A DNA stretch of 64,000 nucleotides from AP-15 sp963733945 (GTDB lineage Bacteria; Pseudomonadota; Alphaproteobacteria; ATCC43930; CGMCC-115725): NCBI GenBank assembly GCA_963733945.1, contig CAVTFD010000035.1, positions 14,448-78,447 of the forward strand, read 5' to 3'. Made by a program: the position numbers and the translations under genes. Below are positions 50,653 through 60,382 of this stretch, one piece after another. Numbering within the stretch: the stretch's first letter is position 1; every line of letters starts with the position of its first letter. The notes beneath the pieces were generated by a model. The model was not told the DNA's origin. It searched no databases and saw nothing but the letters and a program-made list of their open reading frames with translations.

Positions 50653-51293
50653 TGATCGTCGCGATCGTCGATTACGGCTCGGGCAATCTACGCTCGGCGG
50701 CAAAGGCGTTCGAGCGCGCGGCGGCCGAGAACGGCATTTCTGCCGAAATCATGGTGACCAGTGCGCCCGAGACGATTGCCGGCGCCGATCGGCTTGTCCT
50801 CCCCGGGGTCGGCGCCTTTGCCGACTGCCGGCGCGGGCTTGCCGCGGTTTCTGGTCTCGAACAAGCGCTGAATGAGGCGGTCACATCTCGTGCGTGCCCG
50901 TTCCTGGGGATCTGCGTCGGCATGCAGCTGATGGCGCGACGCGGTCGCGAATTCGAGACGGTCGACGGCCTGGGCTGGATCGACGGCGAGGTGGTGGCGA
51001 TCGAGCCCGGGGATCCGGCGCTGAAGATCCCGCATATGGGATGGAACGAGATCGAACCGTGGTCGTCTCACCCGCTGCTCGACGGGCTCGGGGCGGGCGT
51101 GCACGCCTATTTCGTGCACAGCTATCATTTTCGGCTGGCCAATGCGCGCGACCTCCTGGCGGTCACCGATTACGGCGGGCCGCTCGCCGCGGTCGTCGGG
51201 CGCGACAATCTCGCCGGAACCCAGTTTCACCCCGAGAAAAGCCAGCACGCGGGGTTGCGGTTGATCGGAAACTTTTTGCAGTGGAGCCCATGA
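50652..51293 (+). CDS. hisH: Imidazole glycerol phosphate synthase glutaminase subunit
   Basis: A 213-residue class I glutamine amidotransferase. It releases ammonia for the HisF cyclase reaction. The nucleophile Cys88 lies in FLGICVGMQLM, and the His-Glu pair in AGTQFHPEKSQ near residue 195. The N-terminal MIVAIVDYGSGNLRS is standard. It overlaps both neighbours (TGATG with hisB, ATGA with the GNAT gene), implying coupling. Confidence 0.95.
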   Translation: MIVAIVDYGSGNLRSAAKAFERAAAENGISAEIMVTSAPETIAGADRLVLPGVGAFADCRRGLAAVSGLEQALNEAVTSRACPFLGICVGMQLMARRGREFETVDGLGWIDGEVVAIEPGDPALKIPHMGWNEIEPWSSHPLLDGLGAGVHAYFVHSYHFRLANARDLLAVTDYGGPLAAVVGRDNLAGTQFHPEKSQHAGLRLIGNFLQWSP

Positions 51294-51844
51294 GCGATAG
51301 CCGGAATACCGCGGCGATCTCGGTCGAGAGGCTCACCCGCTATTCGGGCGATGATCTAGAGAATCTCTGCGAGGCGACCGAGAGCGCGATCACCGAGGGT
51401 GGGGGGTTCGGCTGGCTAAAGCCGCCGCCGCGTCAGGTCCTGGAAAATTATTGGAAGGGCGTGCTGCTGGTCCCTGAGCGCCGGCTCGTCGTCGGTCGCC
51501 TGGAGGGGGTCGTAGCCGGCTCCGCGCAACTCAGCCGCGCCCCGCGTAACAACGAAGCGCAAGCCTTCGCCGGTACCCTGACGAGCGCGTTCGTGGCGCC
51601 GTGGGCACGCGGCCACGGCCTCGGCCGCGGCATCGTGCAGGAGATCGAGCGGCTCGGCCGGGAATTGGGGCTGGCCGTGCTCAACCTCGATTTGCGCGAC
51701 ACGCAGAAGGCCGCGATCGGCCTCTATGAGAGTCTGGGGTATCGCCGCTGGGGCACCCACCCGGTATACGCCCGCGTCGAAGGTCGGATCGTGCCGGGTC
51801 ACTACTACTACAAGCTACTCGACGACGTTCCGGCGCGCTCGTGA
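51290..51844 (+). CDS. GNAT family N-acetyltransferase within the histidine operon
   Basis: A 184-residue acetyltransferase. The acetyl-CoA motif is FVAPWARGHGLGRGIVQEIE (RGHGLG pyrophosphate loop) and the C-terminal half has LYESLGYRRWGTHPVYARV. The ATG overlaps the hisH stop as ATGA. An acetyltransferase at this place between hisH and hisA recurs in alphaproteobacterial his operons, but its acceptor is unknown; a role in histidine metabolism or protein modification is speculative. A gap of 102 bases precedes hisA. Confidence 0.88.
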   Translation: MSDSRNTAAISVERLTRYSGDDLENLCEATESAITEGGGFGWLKPPPRQVLENYWKGVLLVPERRLVVGRLEGVVAGSAQLSRAPRNNEAQAFAGTLTSAFVAPWARGHGLGRGIVQEIERLGRELGLAVLNLDLRDTQKAAIGLYESLGYRRWGTHPVYARVEGRIVPGHYYYKLLDDVPARS

Positions 51845-51946
51845 TCCTCCGGCACAGAGTTCTCTGGCGTTGGCCCTCACCCCTCCGTTGCGCCGTTCCC
51901 TCCGTATCCTCGCAAACGAGGAGAAGGCTGGCGTGAGGAGCTCGCC

Positions 51947-52684
51947 GTGATCCTCTACCCGGCGATCGACCTCAAGGATGGCGCCTGTGTTCGTCTGGTG
52001 CGCGGCGAGATGGCGAGCGCCACCGTGTTCAACTACGATCCGGCGGCGCAGGCGCGGCAGTTCGCGGACGCCGGTTTCGAATGGCTGCACATCGTCGATC
52101 TCAACGGCGCCTTTGCCGGCCGCTCGGTCAATGGGTCTGCGGTGGCGGCGATCCGCGATGCTGTCGGGCTGCGCATCCAGTTGGGCGGCGGCATTCGCGA
52201 CCGTCGCGCGATCGAGCAATGGCTCGGCTTCGGGATTGATCGCCTCGTGCTCGGCACGGCCGCGCTGCGCGATCCTGAACTGGTCCGGCGGGCCGCCGCC
52301 GATCACCCGGGAAAGATCGCCGTGGGCATAGATGCACGCGGCGGGCGGGTCGCGATCGCGGGCTGGACCGAGACGACAGAGATTGGTGTCGTCGAACTGG
52401 CGCGCCGCTTTGAGGATTGCGGGATCGCGGCGATTATCCACACCGACATCGCTCGCGATGGGGAGCTCGGCGGCGTCGATGCGGCGGCGACAGCTGATCT
52501 GGCGCGTCAGGTTCGGGTTCCGGTCATTGCCTCGGGCGGGGTCGCCTCGCTCGCCGACCTCGCCGCGCTCAAGAGGTACGAGGCCGACGGCATCGCCGGC
52601 GTGATCTGCGGGCGCGCACTCTATGACGGGCGGATCGACCCGCGAGCGGCGTTGCGCCTGATGGCGGAGAGGCCGGCATGCTGA
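51947..52684 (+). CDS. hisA: ProFAR isomerase
   Basis: A 245-residue (beta/alpha)8 barrel that opens the ribosyl ring of ProFAR to give PRFAR. The paired catalytic Asp residues are Asp8 (YPAIDLKDG) and Asp129 (AVGIDARGG); phosphate sites are LGGGIRD and ASGGVAS. The start is GTG 51947, which opens the conserved MILYPAIDLK. It overlaps hisF by seven bases. Confidence 0.95.
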   Translation: MILYPAIDLKDGACVRLVRGEMASATVFNYDPAAQARQFADAGFEWLHIVDLNGAFAGRSVNGSAVAAIRDAVGLRIQLGGGIRDRRAIEQWLGFGIDRLVLGTAALRDPELVRRAAADHPGKIAVGIDARGGRVAIAGWTETTEIGVVELARRFEDCGIAAIIHTDIARDGELGGVDAAATADLARQVRVPVIASGGVASLADLAALKRYEADGIAGVICGRALYDGRIDPRAALRLMAERPAC

Positions 52685-53436
52685 AGATGCGCGTTATCCC
52701 TTGTCTCGACGTCAAGGACGGGCGGGTCGTCAAAGGCATCAACTTTGTCGATCTTGTCGATGCCGGTGATCCGGTGGCGCAGGCGCGGTTCTACGATCGC
52801 GAGGGCGCCGACGAATTATGCTTTCTCGACATCACCGCCAGCGCCGAAGGGCGCGATACGCTCTACGATGTAGTTCGCCGCACTGCCGAGGAATGTTTCA
52901 TGCCGCTGACCGTGGGCGGCGGGGTGAGGACGGTCGAGGATATCCGCCGCCTATTGCTCGCCGGCTGCGACAAGGTGTCGATCAACACCGCCGCCGTGGC
53001 CCGGCCCGACTTTGTCCGCGAAGCGGCGCAGAAATTCGGCAGCCAGTGCATCGTCGCCGCGATCGATGCAAAAGCGTCGGCGCCTGGGCGGTGGGAGGTC
53101 TTCACCCATGGCGGACGGCGGCCGACCGGCATCGACGCGGTCGACTGGGCCAGCCGGCTCGCCGATTACGGCGCCGGAGAAATTCTGCTGACGTCGATGG
53201 ATCGGGACGGCACCAAATCAGGGTTCGATATCGCCCTGACGCGTGCCGTCGCCGATGCGGTTCGCGTGCCGGTTATCGCCTCGGGCGGGGTCGGCACCCT
53301 CGATCACCTGGTCGAAGGGATTCGCGACGGTCACGCGACCGCGGTGCTCGCAGCCTCGATCTTTCACTTCGGGACCTGTCGGATCGGCGAGGCCAAGGCG
53401 CGGCTCGCCGCCTGCGGCATCCCGGTGCGGAGTTGA
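52678..53436 (+). CDS. hisF: Imidazole glycerol phosphate synthase cyclase subunit
   Basis: A 252-residue barrel enzyme that uses ammonia from HisH to convert PRFAR to IGP and AICAR. The catalytic Asp residues are Asp11 (PCLDVKDG) and Asp130 (AAIDAK). PLTVGGGVRT and ASGGVGTLDH are the phosphate-binding loops. It follows hisA with a short overlap and precedes hisE by three bases. Confidence 0.96.
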   Translation: MLKMRVIPCLDVKDGRVVKGINFVDLVDAGDPVAQARFYDREGADELCFLDITASAEGRDTLYDVVRRTAEECFMPLTVGGGVRTVEDIRRLLLAGCDKVSINTAAVARPDFVREAAQKFGSQCIVAAIDAKASAPGRWEVFTHGGRRPTGIDAVDWASRLADYGAGEILLTSMDRDGTKSGFDIALTRAVADAVRVPVIASGGVGTLDHLVEGIRDGHATAVLAASIFHFGTCRIGEAKARLAACGIPVRS

Positions 53437-53439
53437 GCC

Positions 53440-53772
53440 GTGCCAAAAGATCTGGGCGCCACCCTCGACCGCCTCTGGCAGGTGATCCGCGCGCGACGCG
53501 GAGCCGACCCACAGACCTCCTATACCGCCCGGTTGTTCGCCCGTGGCCGCACCAAGATCGCCCAAAAGCTCGGCGAGGAGGCGGTCGAGGCAGTCATCGA
53601 GGGCGTCCGGGGTGACCCGGCAAAGCTCGTCGGGGAGAGCGCCGATCTCCTCTATCACCTATTGGTGCTGTGGGCCGATGTCGGCATTTGCCCGGCCGAT
53701 GTCGCCGCCGAACTCGCGCGTCGCGAGGGCAAGTCCGGGATCGATGAAAAGCGCGGGCGTGCAAACATCTGA
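53440..53772 (+). CDS. hisE: Phosphoribosyl-ATP pyrophosphatase
   Basis: A 110-residue all-helical pyrophosphatase, the second step of histidine synthesis. The metal-binding pattern is visible in KIAQKLGEEAVEAVIEG and GESADLLYHLLVLW. The start is GTG 53440, three bases after the hisF stop. No hisI gene is present, as usual when hisE is not fused. Confidence 0.94.
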   Translation: MPKDLGATLDRLWQVIRARRGADPQTSYTARLFARGRTKIAQKLGEEAVEAVIEGVRGDPAKLVGESADLLYHLLVLWADVGICPADVAAELARREGKSGIDEKRGRANI

Positions 53773-53796
53773 CCGAATAATTTGAGCGGAGGGGGC

Positions 53797-54159
53797 ATGG
53801 CTTACGACCGAAATAATGTCTTTGCCCGCATCCTACGCGGCGAGATCCCCTGCAAGAAAGTCTACGAGGACGAGCACGTCCTCGCCTTTCACGACATCAA
53901 CCCGCTGGCCCCGACCCATATCTTGGTCATTCCCAAGGGCGAATATGTCTCGCTCGACGATTTTTCTGCGAATGCCTCGGCGGCCGAGCACTCGGCAATG
54001 TTCCGCGCCCTGGGGCAGATCGCCAGAGAACAGGGCTTGGCCGAGACCGGCCATCGAATGATCGCCAACAGCGGCCGTGACGGCCATCAAGAGGTGCCGC
54101 ACTTCCACGTGCACTTGTTCGGCGGGCGCGATCTCGGTCGGATGCTGTTGCGGCGGTGA
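53797..54159 (+). CDS. HIT family protein (HinT-like)
   Basis: A 120-residue histidine-triad protein. The catalytic HxHxH is in VPHFHVHLFGG. Such proteins hydrolyse adenosine phosphoramidates. GGAGG directly upstream supports ATG 53797 over the TTG 15 bases earlier. It closes the his operon, 24 bases after hisE. Confidence 0.92.
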   Translation: MAYDRNNVFARILRGEIPCKKVYEDEHVLAFHDINPLAPTHILVIPKGEYVSLDDFSANASAAEHSAMFRALGQIAREQGLAETGHRMIANSGRDGHQEVPHFHVHLFGGRDLGRMLLRR

Positions 54160-54249
54160 AGGGCCGCTCGCTGCAGGCAGTGGCCAAGCGCGTCCGCTTA
54201 TCGAGGTTTCCCAGAAGGACCGGCGATAAGCTGAGAATTTGCCGCGCGG

Positions 54250-55911
54250 TCAACCAGCGCGAATATCGACGTCCTTGGTCTCGCGCAAGAACAGGACGCC
54301 GATGACGAGCGTCATTGCCGCAACGGCGATCGGATACCACAGCCCATTGTAAATATTGCCGGTTGCGGCGACGACCGCAAAGGCCATCGCCGGCAGAAAT
54401 CCGCCGAACCAGCCATTGCCGATGTGGTAGGGCAGCGACACCGAGGTGTAGCGTATGCGGGTTGGAAACAGTTCGACCAGCATCGCCGCGATCGGGCCGT
54501 AGACGAGCGTCACATAGATCACCAGGATCACGAGGAGAGCAATTACCATGGTGTGATTGATCCGCGCCGGATCGGCCGTTGCCGGATAGCCGGCTGTCTT
54601 CAGCGCATCGCCTAGAGCCTTGCTGAAGGCTGCGGCCTTAGTCGCGGCGTCCGGCGTCATGCCGTTGTAGCTTGCGATCGTCGTCTGCCCGATCTTTATG
54701 TGCGCCAAGCTGCCCGGCGGCGCGGTCTCGTTGCTGTAGGGGACGCCATAAGCGACCAGAGCGCTCTTGGCGACGTCGCACGAACTTGTAAATTTTGACA
54801 TACCGACCGGGTTGAACTGCAGCGAGCATTCGTCGGAGTCGGCGATGACGACGGCCGGTGCTTTGACGATGGCGGCTTCGAGGGCCGGGTTGGCGTAATG
54901 GGTGATGGCCTTGAACAGCGGCAAATAGGTTATGACCGCGAGCAGACAGCCCAGCATGATGATCGGCTTGCGGCCGAACCGGTCGGACAGCCAGCCAAAC
55001 AGAATGAAGCCCGGCGTTCCAATCGCCAATGCTGCGGCGACCATCAGGACCGCCGTCTTTGGATCGACCTTCAAGGTCTGGGTCAAGAAGAACAGCGCAT
55101 AGAACTGGCCGCAGTACCACACCACCCCTTGCCCTGCGGTCGCGCCGAAAAGGGCGATCAGGACGATCTTGAGATTACCCCTCTCGGCAAAGCTCTCGGT
55201 CAGCGGCGCCTGCGATCTGCCGCCTTCCGCCTTTATACGCTGAAACAGCGGAGATTCGTTGAGGTACAGCCGGATATACATTGAGATTGCGACCAGGATG
55301 ATCGACAGCAGGAACGGAATGCGCCAACCCCAGGCGATAAAGCTCTTGGCACTGATCCACTGTTGGCAGCCGAGGACCACCAGCAGCGCGAGGAACAGCC
55401 CGAGCGTTGAGGTCGTTTGAACCCATGAAGTAAACAACCCGCGCTTGCCGTGCGGGGCGTGCTCGGCGACATAAATGGCAGCGCCACCATACTCGCCGCC
55501 GAGCGCGAGACCTTGCAACAGGCGCAGCACGATCAGGATCACCGGGGCGGCAAGGCCTATCGCGGCATGGCCGGGCAACAGGCCGACCGCAAAGGTCGAC
55601 CAGCCCATGATCGTGATTGTGATCAAAAAGGCATACTTGCGGCCGCTGAGGTCGCCGATCCGACCGAACACGAGGGCCCCGAACGGGCGTAACGCGAACC
55701 CGGCGGCAAATGAAAGGAGGGCGAAGATATAGCTCGCGGTCGGGTTGACCGTGGAAAAGAAGACGCTGCCGATCGTTACGGTGAGCAAACCATAAAGATA
55801 AAAATCATACCATTCGAAGACCGTCGCGAGCGAGGACGCAAGAATCAAGATGCGTACCTCTCGCGTCTCCTCGCTTGTCAGGCGGTGCCGCGCCGCCGAC
55901 ACGTTGACCAT
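54250..55911 (-). CDS. MFS transporter of the metabolite:H+ symporter type
   Basis: A 553-residue protein with about 12 transmembrane helices, resembling the metabolite:H+ symporter family (ProP/ShiA/KgtP-like): FEWYDFYLYGLL near the N-terminus, FALRPFGALVFGRIGDLSGR (loop 2-3 motif), and LQGLALGGEYGGAA. It probably takes up an organic acid or osmolyte. An extra soluble insert of about 120 residues follows helix 8 (YANPALEAAI to TADPARINHT), which makes it longer than the usual 430-450. ATG 55911 has GGGGAGGA upstream. Confidence 0.87.
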   Translation of the reverse strand: MVNVSAARHRLTSEETREVRILILASSLATVFEWYDFYLYGLLTVTIGSVFFSTVNPTASYIFALLSFAAGFALRPFGALVFGRIGDLSGRKYAFLITITIMGWSTFAVGLLPGHAAIGLAAPVILIVLRLLQGLALGGEYGGAAIYVAEHAPHGKRGLFTSWVQTTSTLGLFLALLVVLGCQQWISAKSFIAWGWRIPFLLSIILVAISMYIRLYLNESPLFQRIKAEGGRSQAPLTESFAERGNLKIVLIALFGATAGQGVVWYCGQFYALFFLTQTLKVDPKTAVLMVAAALAIGTPGFILFGWLSDRFGRKPIIMLGCLLAVITYLPLFKAITHYANPALEAAIVKAPAVVIADSDECSLQFNPVGMSKFTSSCDVAKSALVAYGVPYSNETAPPGSLAHIKIGQTTIASYNGMTPDAATKAAAFSKALGDALKTAGYPATADPARINHTMVIALLVILVIYVTLVYGPIAAMLVELFPTRIRYTSVSLPYHIGNGWFGGFLPAMAFAVVAATGNIYNGLWYPIAVAAMTLVIGVLFLRETKDVDIRAG

Positions 55912-56135
55912 CGATTCCTCCCCGGTTTTCTCGCCCCTCCATCGCGCGGCTGCCACTCTTCCCCGAAGCCGCGCGAGTGGGCCGATAATGAGGAGAACCT
56001 AACCTGAGAGGCAATGCAGGACCGCAGCTTGGATCATCCGCTACGGTGCCGCTTCAGAGCAATCTCACAAAGACTCGCGGCGAGCCGTCCTTGGCGCGAA
56101 TGTCAAGCTTTGCGTCTTGCCATCAATCGACCCGG

Positions 56136-56360
56136 CTATTCACACTTATTCAGAAGTTCACGAATTGGTTGCGGGATCGGCTCGTCGAGGACGTGATCGT
56201 AAAGCGCGTGCAACAGGTCTTCCCCGCAGGTTCTACCGTCGAGAAACTCGGCGATGCGCGCCTTGACCAAAGACCTCGTCAACCCGGCTTCGGAAGAGGG
56301 GCGTCGCGCGGCTGCGATAAAGCGAGCGGGCTTGGTGTGGTATCTCATAGCGTCACACAT
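56136..56360 (-). CDS. Small protein with an anti-sigma/NepR-like tail motif
   Basis: A 74-residue frame in an AT-richer gap. It contains SLVKARIAEFLDGRTCGEDL and then LLHALYDHVLDEPIPQPIRE, a pattern resembling the L(Y/F)DxVLDEPxP segment of alphaproteobacterial anti-sigma factors and NepR-type proteins. The first 25 residues are basic and unlike those families. No sigma factor gene is nearby. The frame could be a remnant. No clear ribosome binding site was found. Confidence 0.35.
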   Translation of the reverse strand: MCDAMRYHTKPARFIAAARRPSSEAGLTRSLVKARIAEFLDGRTCGEDLLHALYDHVLDEPIPQPIRELLNKCE

Positions 56361-56574
56361 CGTAACTGTTGCGCCTCGTTTGTCAAATTTGCAGATCTAC
56401 GTGCCTCGGCGATGACATAAAGTGAACAGCGTGTAACACGGATCGATCCCGCGAATCCAACCGGACGATATGCGTGTCCCGCATGGAACTTTCGCCGACG
56501 CGCCAGTGTGGCCCCCGGCATGTCGGCCTCGCCCCGTGGCCCGTCGCAGCGCTTTGTCGCCGACTAGGCGGGTG

Positions 56575-57344
<770 letters not shown>

Positions 57345-57348
<4 letters not shown>

Positions 57349-58148
57349 TCAGGCGGGCACGGCCGGGACGCTGGTGGCGGATCGCGGCGCCTCTGGCGGT
57401 GGGAGTGGTGCTTCTCGGCCTGTGGGAGGCGGTGGTCCGGTTCGAGAACATCCCAGCCTACATCTTGCCCGGCCCGCTCGCGATCGCCCGGGCGCTGTTG
57501 ACCGATAGCGCCAGCCTGTTGGTCTCGCTGCTGGTAACCCTGCGCGTTACCCTGGCGGCGCTCGCTGCGGCGGCGATCCTCGGGGGTGCCATCGCGCTCT
57601 TGTTCTCGTTGTCGCGGCTCCTTGAGATCAGCCTCTTCCCCTATGCCGTGATCCTGCAGGTGACACCGATCGTGGCGATCGCGCCGCTGATCATCATCTG
57701 GGTGCAGCAGCCGTTTCTCGCGTTGCTGGTCTGCGCCTGGATCGTCGCCTTTTTCCCGATCGTCTCGAACACCACGGTCGGGCTCAACAGCGCCGATCGC
57801 AACCTGATCGCCCTGTTCCGGCTCTACGGCGCCTCGCCGGCTCAGACCTTGCGTTACCTCAGACTACCGACGGCGCTGCCCTATTTCCTTGCCGGGCTGC
57901 GGATCAGCGGCGGGCTGGCTCTGATCGGCGCCGTCGTCGCCGAATTCGTCGCCGGCACCGGCGGCGCCGAGACCGGTCTCGCCTTCCGCATCCTCGAGGC
58001 AGGCTACCGGCTGGAGATCCCGCGCCTGTTCGCGGCGCTGTTTCTGCTGTCGGCGACCGGTATCACGATCTATCTCGTCATCGATTTCCTGTCTCGCCTG
58101 CTCTTGCGGCACTGGCATGAGAGTGCGATCGAGGAAGAGGAGGAATGA
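57345..58148 (+). CDS. ABC transporter permease (SsuC/TauC-type)
   Basis: A 267-residue inner-membrane protein with six predicted helices and the conserved coupling loop FRLYGASPAQTLRYLRLPTA (EAA-like). GTG 57345 overlaps the ATPase stop (GTGA), so the two are coupled. No gene for a periplasmic substrate-binding protein is next to the pair, so the substrate cannot be inferred. The frame is open upstream through the ATPase but without family similarity. The tail is Glu-rich. Confidence 0.9.
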
Positions 58149-58186
58149 ACCGGCAGGGATCGGTTCGCGCTTGCAGCCGGTAGAAT

Positions 58187-58942
58187 TCAGCCGCGCCCGA
58201 CGAAGGGCATCTTGGTCGCCATGACGGTGAGGAACTGGACGTTGGCCTCGGGGGTCACGGTCGACATGAACACGACCGCGCGAGCGACGTTCTGCACATC
58301 CATCACCGGCTCCTCGATGACCGTGCCGTTGGCCTGTGGCACGCCGCGCTGCATGCGCTGGGTCATCTCGGTCAAGGCGTTGCCGACGTCGATCTGGCCG
58401 CAGGCGATGTCGTATTTGCGGCCGTCGAGCGAGGTCGATTTGGTCAGCCCGGTAATCGCGTGCTTGCACGAGGTGTAGGCGACCGAATTCGGCCGCGGCA
58501 CATGCGCCGAGATCGAGCCGTTGTTGATGATCCGGCCGCCCATCGGCTTCTGGTCCTTCATGATCTTGAAGGCTTCCTGGGTGCACAGGAACGAGCCGGT
58601 CAGGATCGAGTTGACGACTGCCTGCCAGCGCTCGAAGGCCAGCTCCTCGATCGGCGCCGAGGCGCCGAAACCGGCGTTGTTGAACAGCACATCGAGGCGG
58701 CCATAGGTCTCCCTGGTCTTGGCGAACAAGGCTCGGACGGAGTCGGGATTGCCGACATCGGTCGGTACGCCCAGCGCCTTGCCCTGCAACCCCTCGATCT
58801 CGCCGACCACCGCCTGCAACGGCTCCGGCCGGCGGCCGGCGACGACGACCGCAAACCCTTCCCCGGCGAGCGCCAAGGCCGACGCCTTGCCGATGCCGCT
58901 GCCCCCGCCGGTAACGAGTGCCACCTTACCGTTCGAATTCAT
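58187..58942 (-). CDS. SDR family oxidoreductase
   Basis: A 251-residue classical SDR: cofactor motif TGGGSGIG, FNNAGFG, and a catalytic YTSCK (Tyr-x-x-x-Lys). The usual PG after the active site is changed to IDVGNALTEM. The substrate is unknown. It is convergent with the ABC permease and shares a long divergent region with the SDR at 59464. Confidence 0.9.
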   Translation of the reverse strand: MNSNGKVALVTGGGSGIGKASALALAGEGFAVVVAGRRPEPLQAVVGEIEGLQGKALGVPTDVGNPDSVRALFAKTRETYGRLDVLFNNAGFGASAPIEELAFERWQAVVNSILTGSFLCTQEAFKIMKDQKPMGGRIINNGSISAHVPRPNSVAYTSCKHAITGLTKSTSLDGRKYDIACGQIDVGNALTEMTQRMQRGVPQANGTVIEEPVMDVQNVARAVVFMSTVTPEANVQFLTVMATKMPFVGRG

Positions 58943-59463
58943 CTCGCCGTTCTCCTGCTGCGGACGCCCGCTGTCCTGGCCACGATATCAGCTTATCCGG
59001 CGCGCGCTCCAGCGGGTTGCGGATGAGAATCGGCCGACGGGAGAGAGGGCCGATGGATGTCGCCGAGTGGCGGGGCGGCCGGGCGTCGCCATGGACGAAT
59101 TCCCGTGAACCGGGAAAGTAACCGGGAAGTTTTCGATTCCCCCGGTATCGGGTCCGATTCGCTCCGAAAATAGGTTATAAAATCAAATGCTTGTGGCCTA
59201 ATTCCCGTCGCCGCCGAACCGGGAATTTATTTCGGCCTAAACGGGAAATAAATCGGCGGAACCGGGAATTCAGAGCCCGGCCGGCGCAATCAGCCATCGG
59301 CATCTCGTCGGCACTATTTGCGGCTGCCCGTCGCCGCGATCGGCTCGTAGGATGCCAGGTGAATTGGACAATTTTAGGAGGCCTGGACACCAACGTCGGC
59401 GCTTTCACCGATTTTCTTGTTCTCGGTGATGTCGACAATGAGATTCAAATACGGAGGACGCTC
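58943..59463. promoter_or_regulatory. 521-base divergent region with a motif cluster
   Basis: It lies between two divergent SDR genes. The middle holds the CGGGAA motif cluster listed separately (59098-59271). GGAGG lies just before ATG 59464. Shorter open frames cross the region but none has coding-like composition or a family match. Confidence 0.5.
59098..59271. repeat. Cluster of seven CGGGAA motifs with an embedded hairpin
   Basis: Direct copies of A(C)CGGGAA lie at 59109, 59121, 59218, 59241 and 59261; inverted copies (AATTCCCG) at 59098 and 59200. Four carry flanking A/T bases (GGGAATT or GGGAAAT). Within the cluster ATTTATTTC (59225-59233) and GAAATAAAT (59245-59253) form a perfect inverted repeat with an 11-base loop. 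The density of the motif in 170 bases of a divergent promoter region suggests a multi-site operator. The regulator is unknown. Confidence 0.7.
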
Positions 59464-60225
59464 ATGTCTCAACCTGAATGGTCTGCGATGAGCGGCAAGC
59501 TCGCAGGCAAAGTCGCTGTCGTTACCGGAGGCAGCGCTGGTATCGGTCTCGGCATCGCCAAGCATTTTGCCGAGGAAGGCGCGCGGGTGTTCATCACCGG
59601 CCGCCATCAATCTGAACTCGATAAGGCGGCCGCCGCGATCGGTGGCAATGCGGCTGCGATCCAGGGCGATACGACAAATCTCGCCGACCTCGACCGCATC
59701 TACGCTACCATCAAGACGCAGGCCGGGCGTATCGACGTGCTGGCGGCAAACGCCGGGGTCTACGAATTCGCCAAGCTCGGGGAGATCACCGAGGAACATT
59801 TCGACAGGACGTTCAACACGAACGTCCGCGGCCTGTTGTTTGCCGTGCAGAAGGCGCTGCCATTGCTCGGCAAAGGCTCCTCGGTGATTCTGATCGGCTC
59901 GATGGTGTCGATCAAAGGCTTTGCCGCCGCCTCGGTGTACGACGCGACAAAGGCCGCGATACGCTCGTTTGCCCGCGGCTGGATCGTCGACCTCAAGGGG
60001 CGCGACATTCGGGTCAACGTGCTGAGCCCCGGCTACACGGCGACCCCCGGCCTTGCCCATTTTCTGACGGATGAGCAACAGGCCGAGGCCGTCGCTTCGG
60101 TGCCGCTTGGCCGGATCGGCACGCCGGACGACCTCGGCAAGGCAGCGGCATTCCTCGCTTCCGACGACAGCGCCTACGTCAACGGGATCGAGCTTTTCGT
60201 CGATGGTGGTGCAGCCCAAATCTGA
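59464..60225 (+). CDS. SDR family oxidoreductase
   Basis: A 253-residue SDR with TGGSAGIG cofactor motif, ANAGVYE and catalytic YDATK. It ends NGIELFVDGGAAQI, typical of the family. CGGAGG lies upstream of ATG 59464; a second ATG (59488) opens MSGKLAGKVAVVTGG and could also be used. Its promoter region carries the CGGGAA cluster, which may control it. Confidence 0.9.
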   Translation: MSQPEWSAMSGKLAGKVAVVTGGSAGIGLGIAKHFAEEGARVFITGRHQSELDKAAAAIGGNAAAIQGDTTNLADLDRIYATIKTQAGRIDVLAANAGVYEFAKLGEITEEHFDRTFNTNVRGLLFAVQKALPLLGKGSSVILIGSMVSIKGFAAASVYDATKAAIRSFARGWIVDLKGRDIRVNVLSPGYTATPGLAHFLTDEQQAEAVASVPLGRIGTPDDLGKAAAFLASDDSAYVNGIELFVDGGAAQI

Positions 60226-60382
60226 GTGTTGCCCGAATTCAATTCAGCCTCAGCGGATGGAGGAGCTTGGGGCTTGACGGTGGCAATCCGATTACAGGAG
60301 CGATCGCCAATTACCGACCGAGCGTAAGGGGGAAGAGACGGCCCGATCTCTCCCGTGCCGCGAACGCGGTGGTAAAGGTTGT

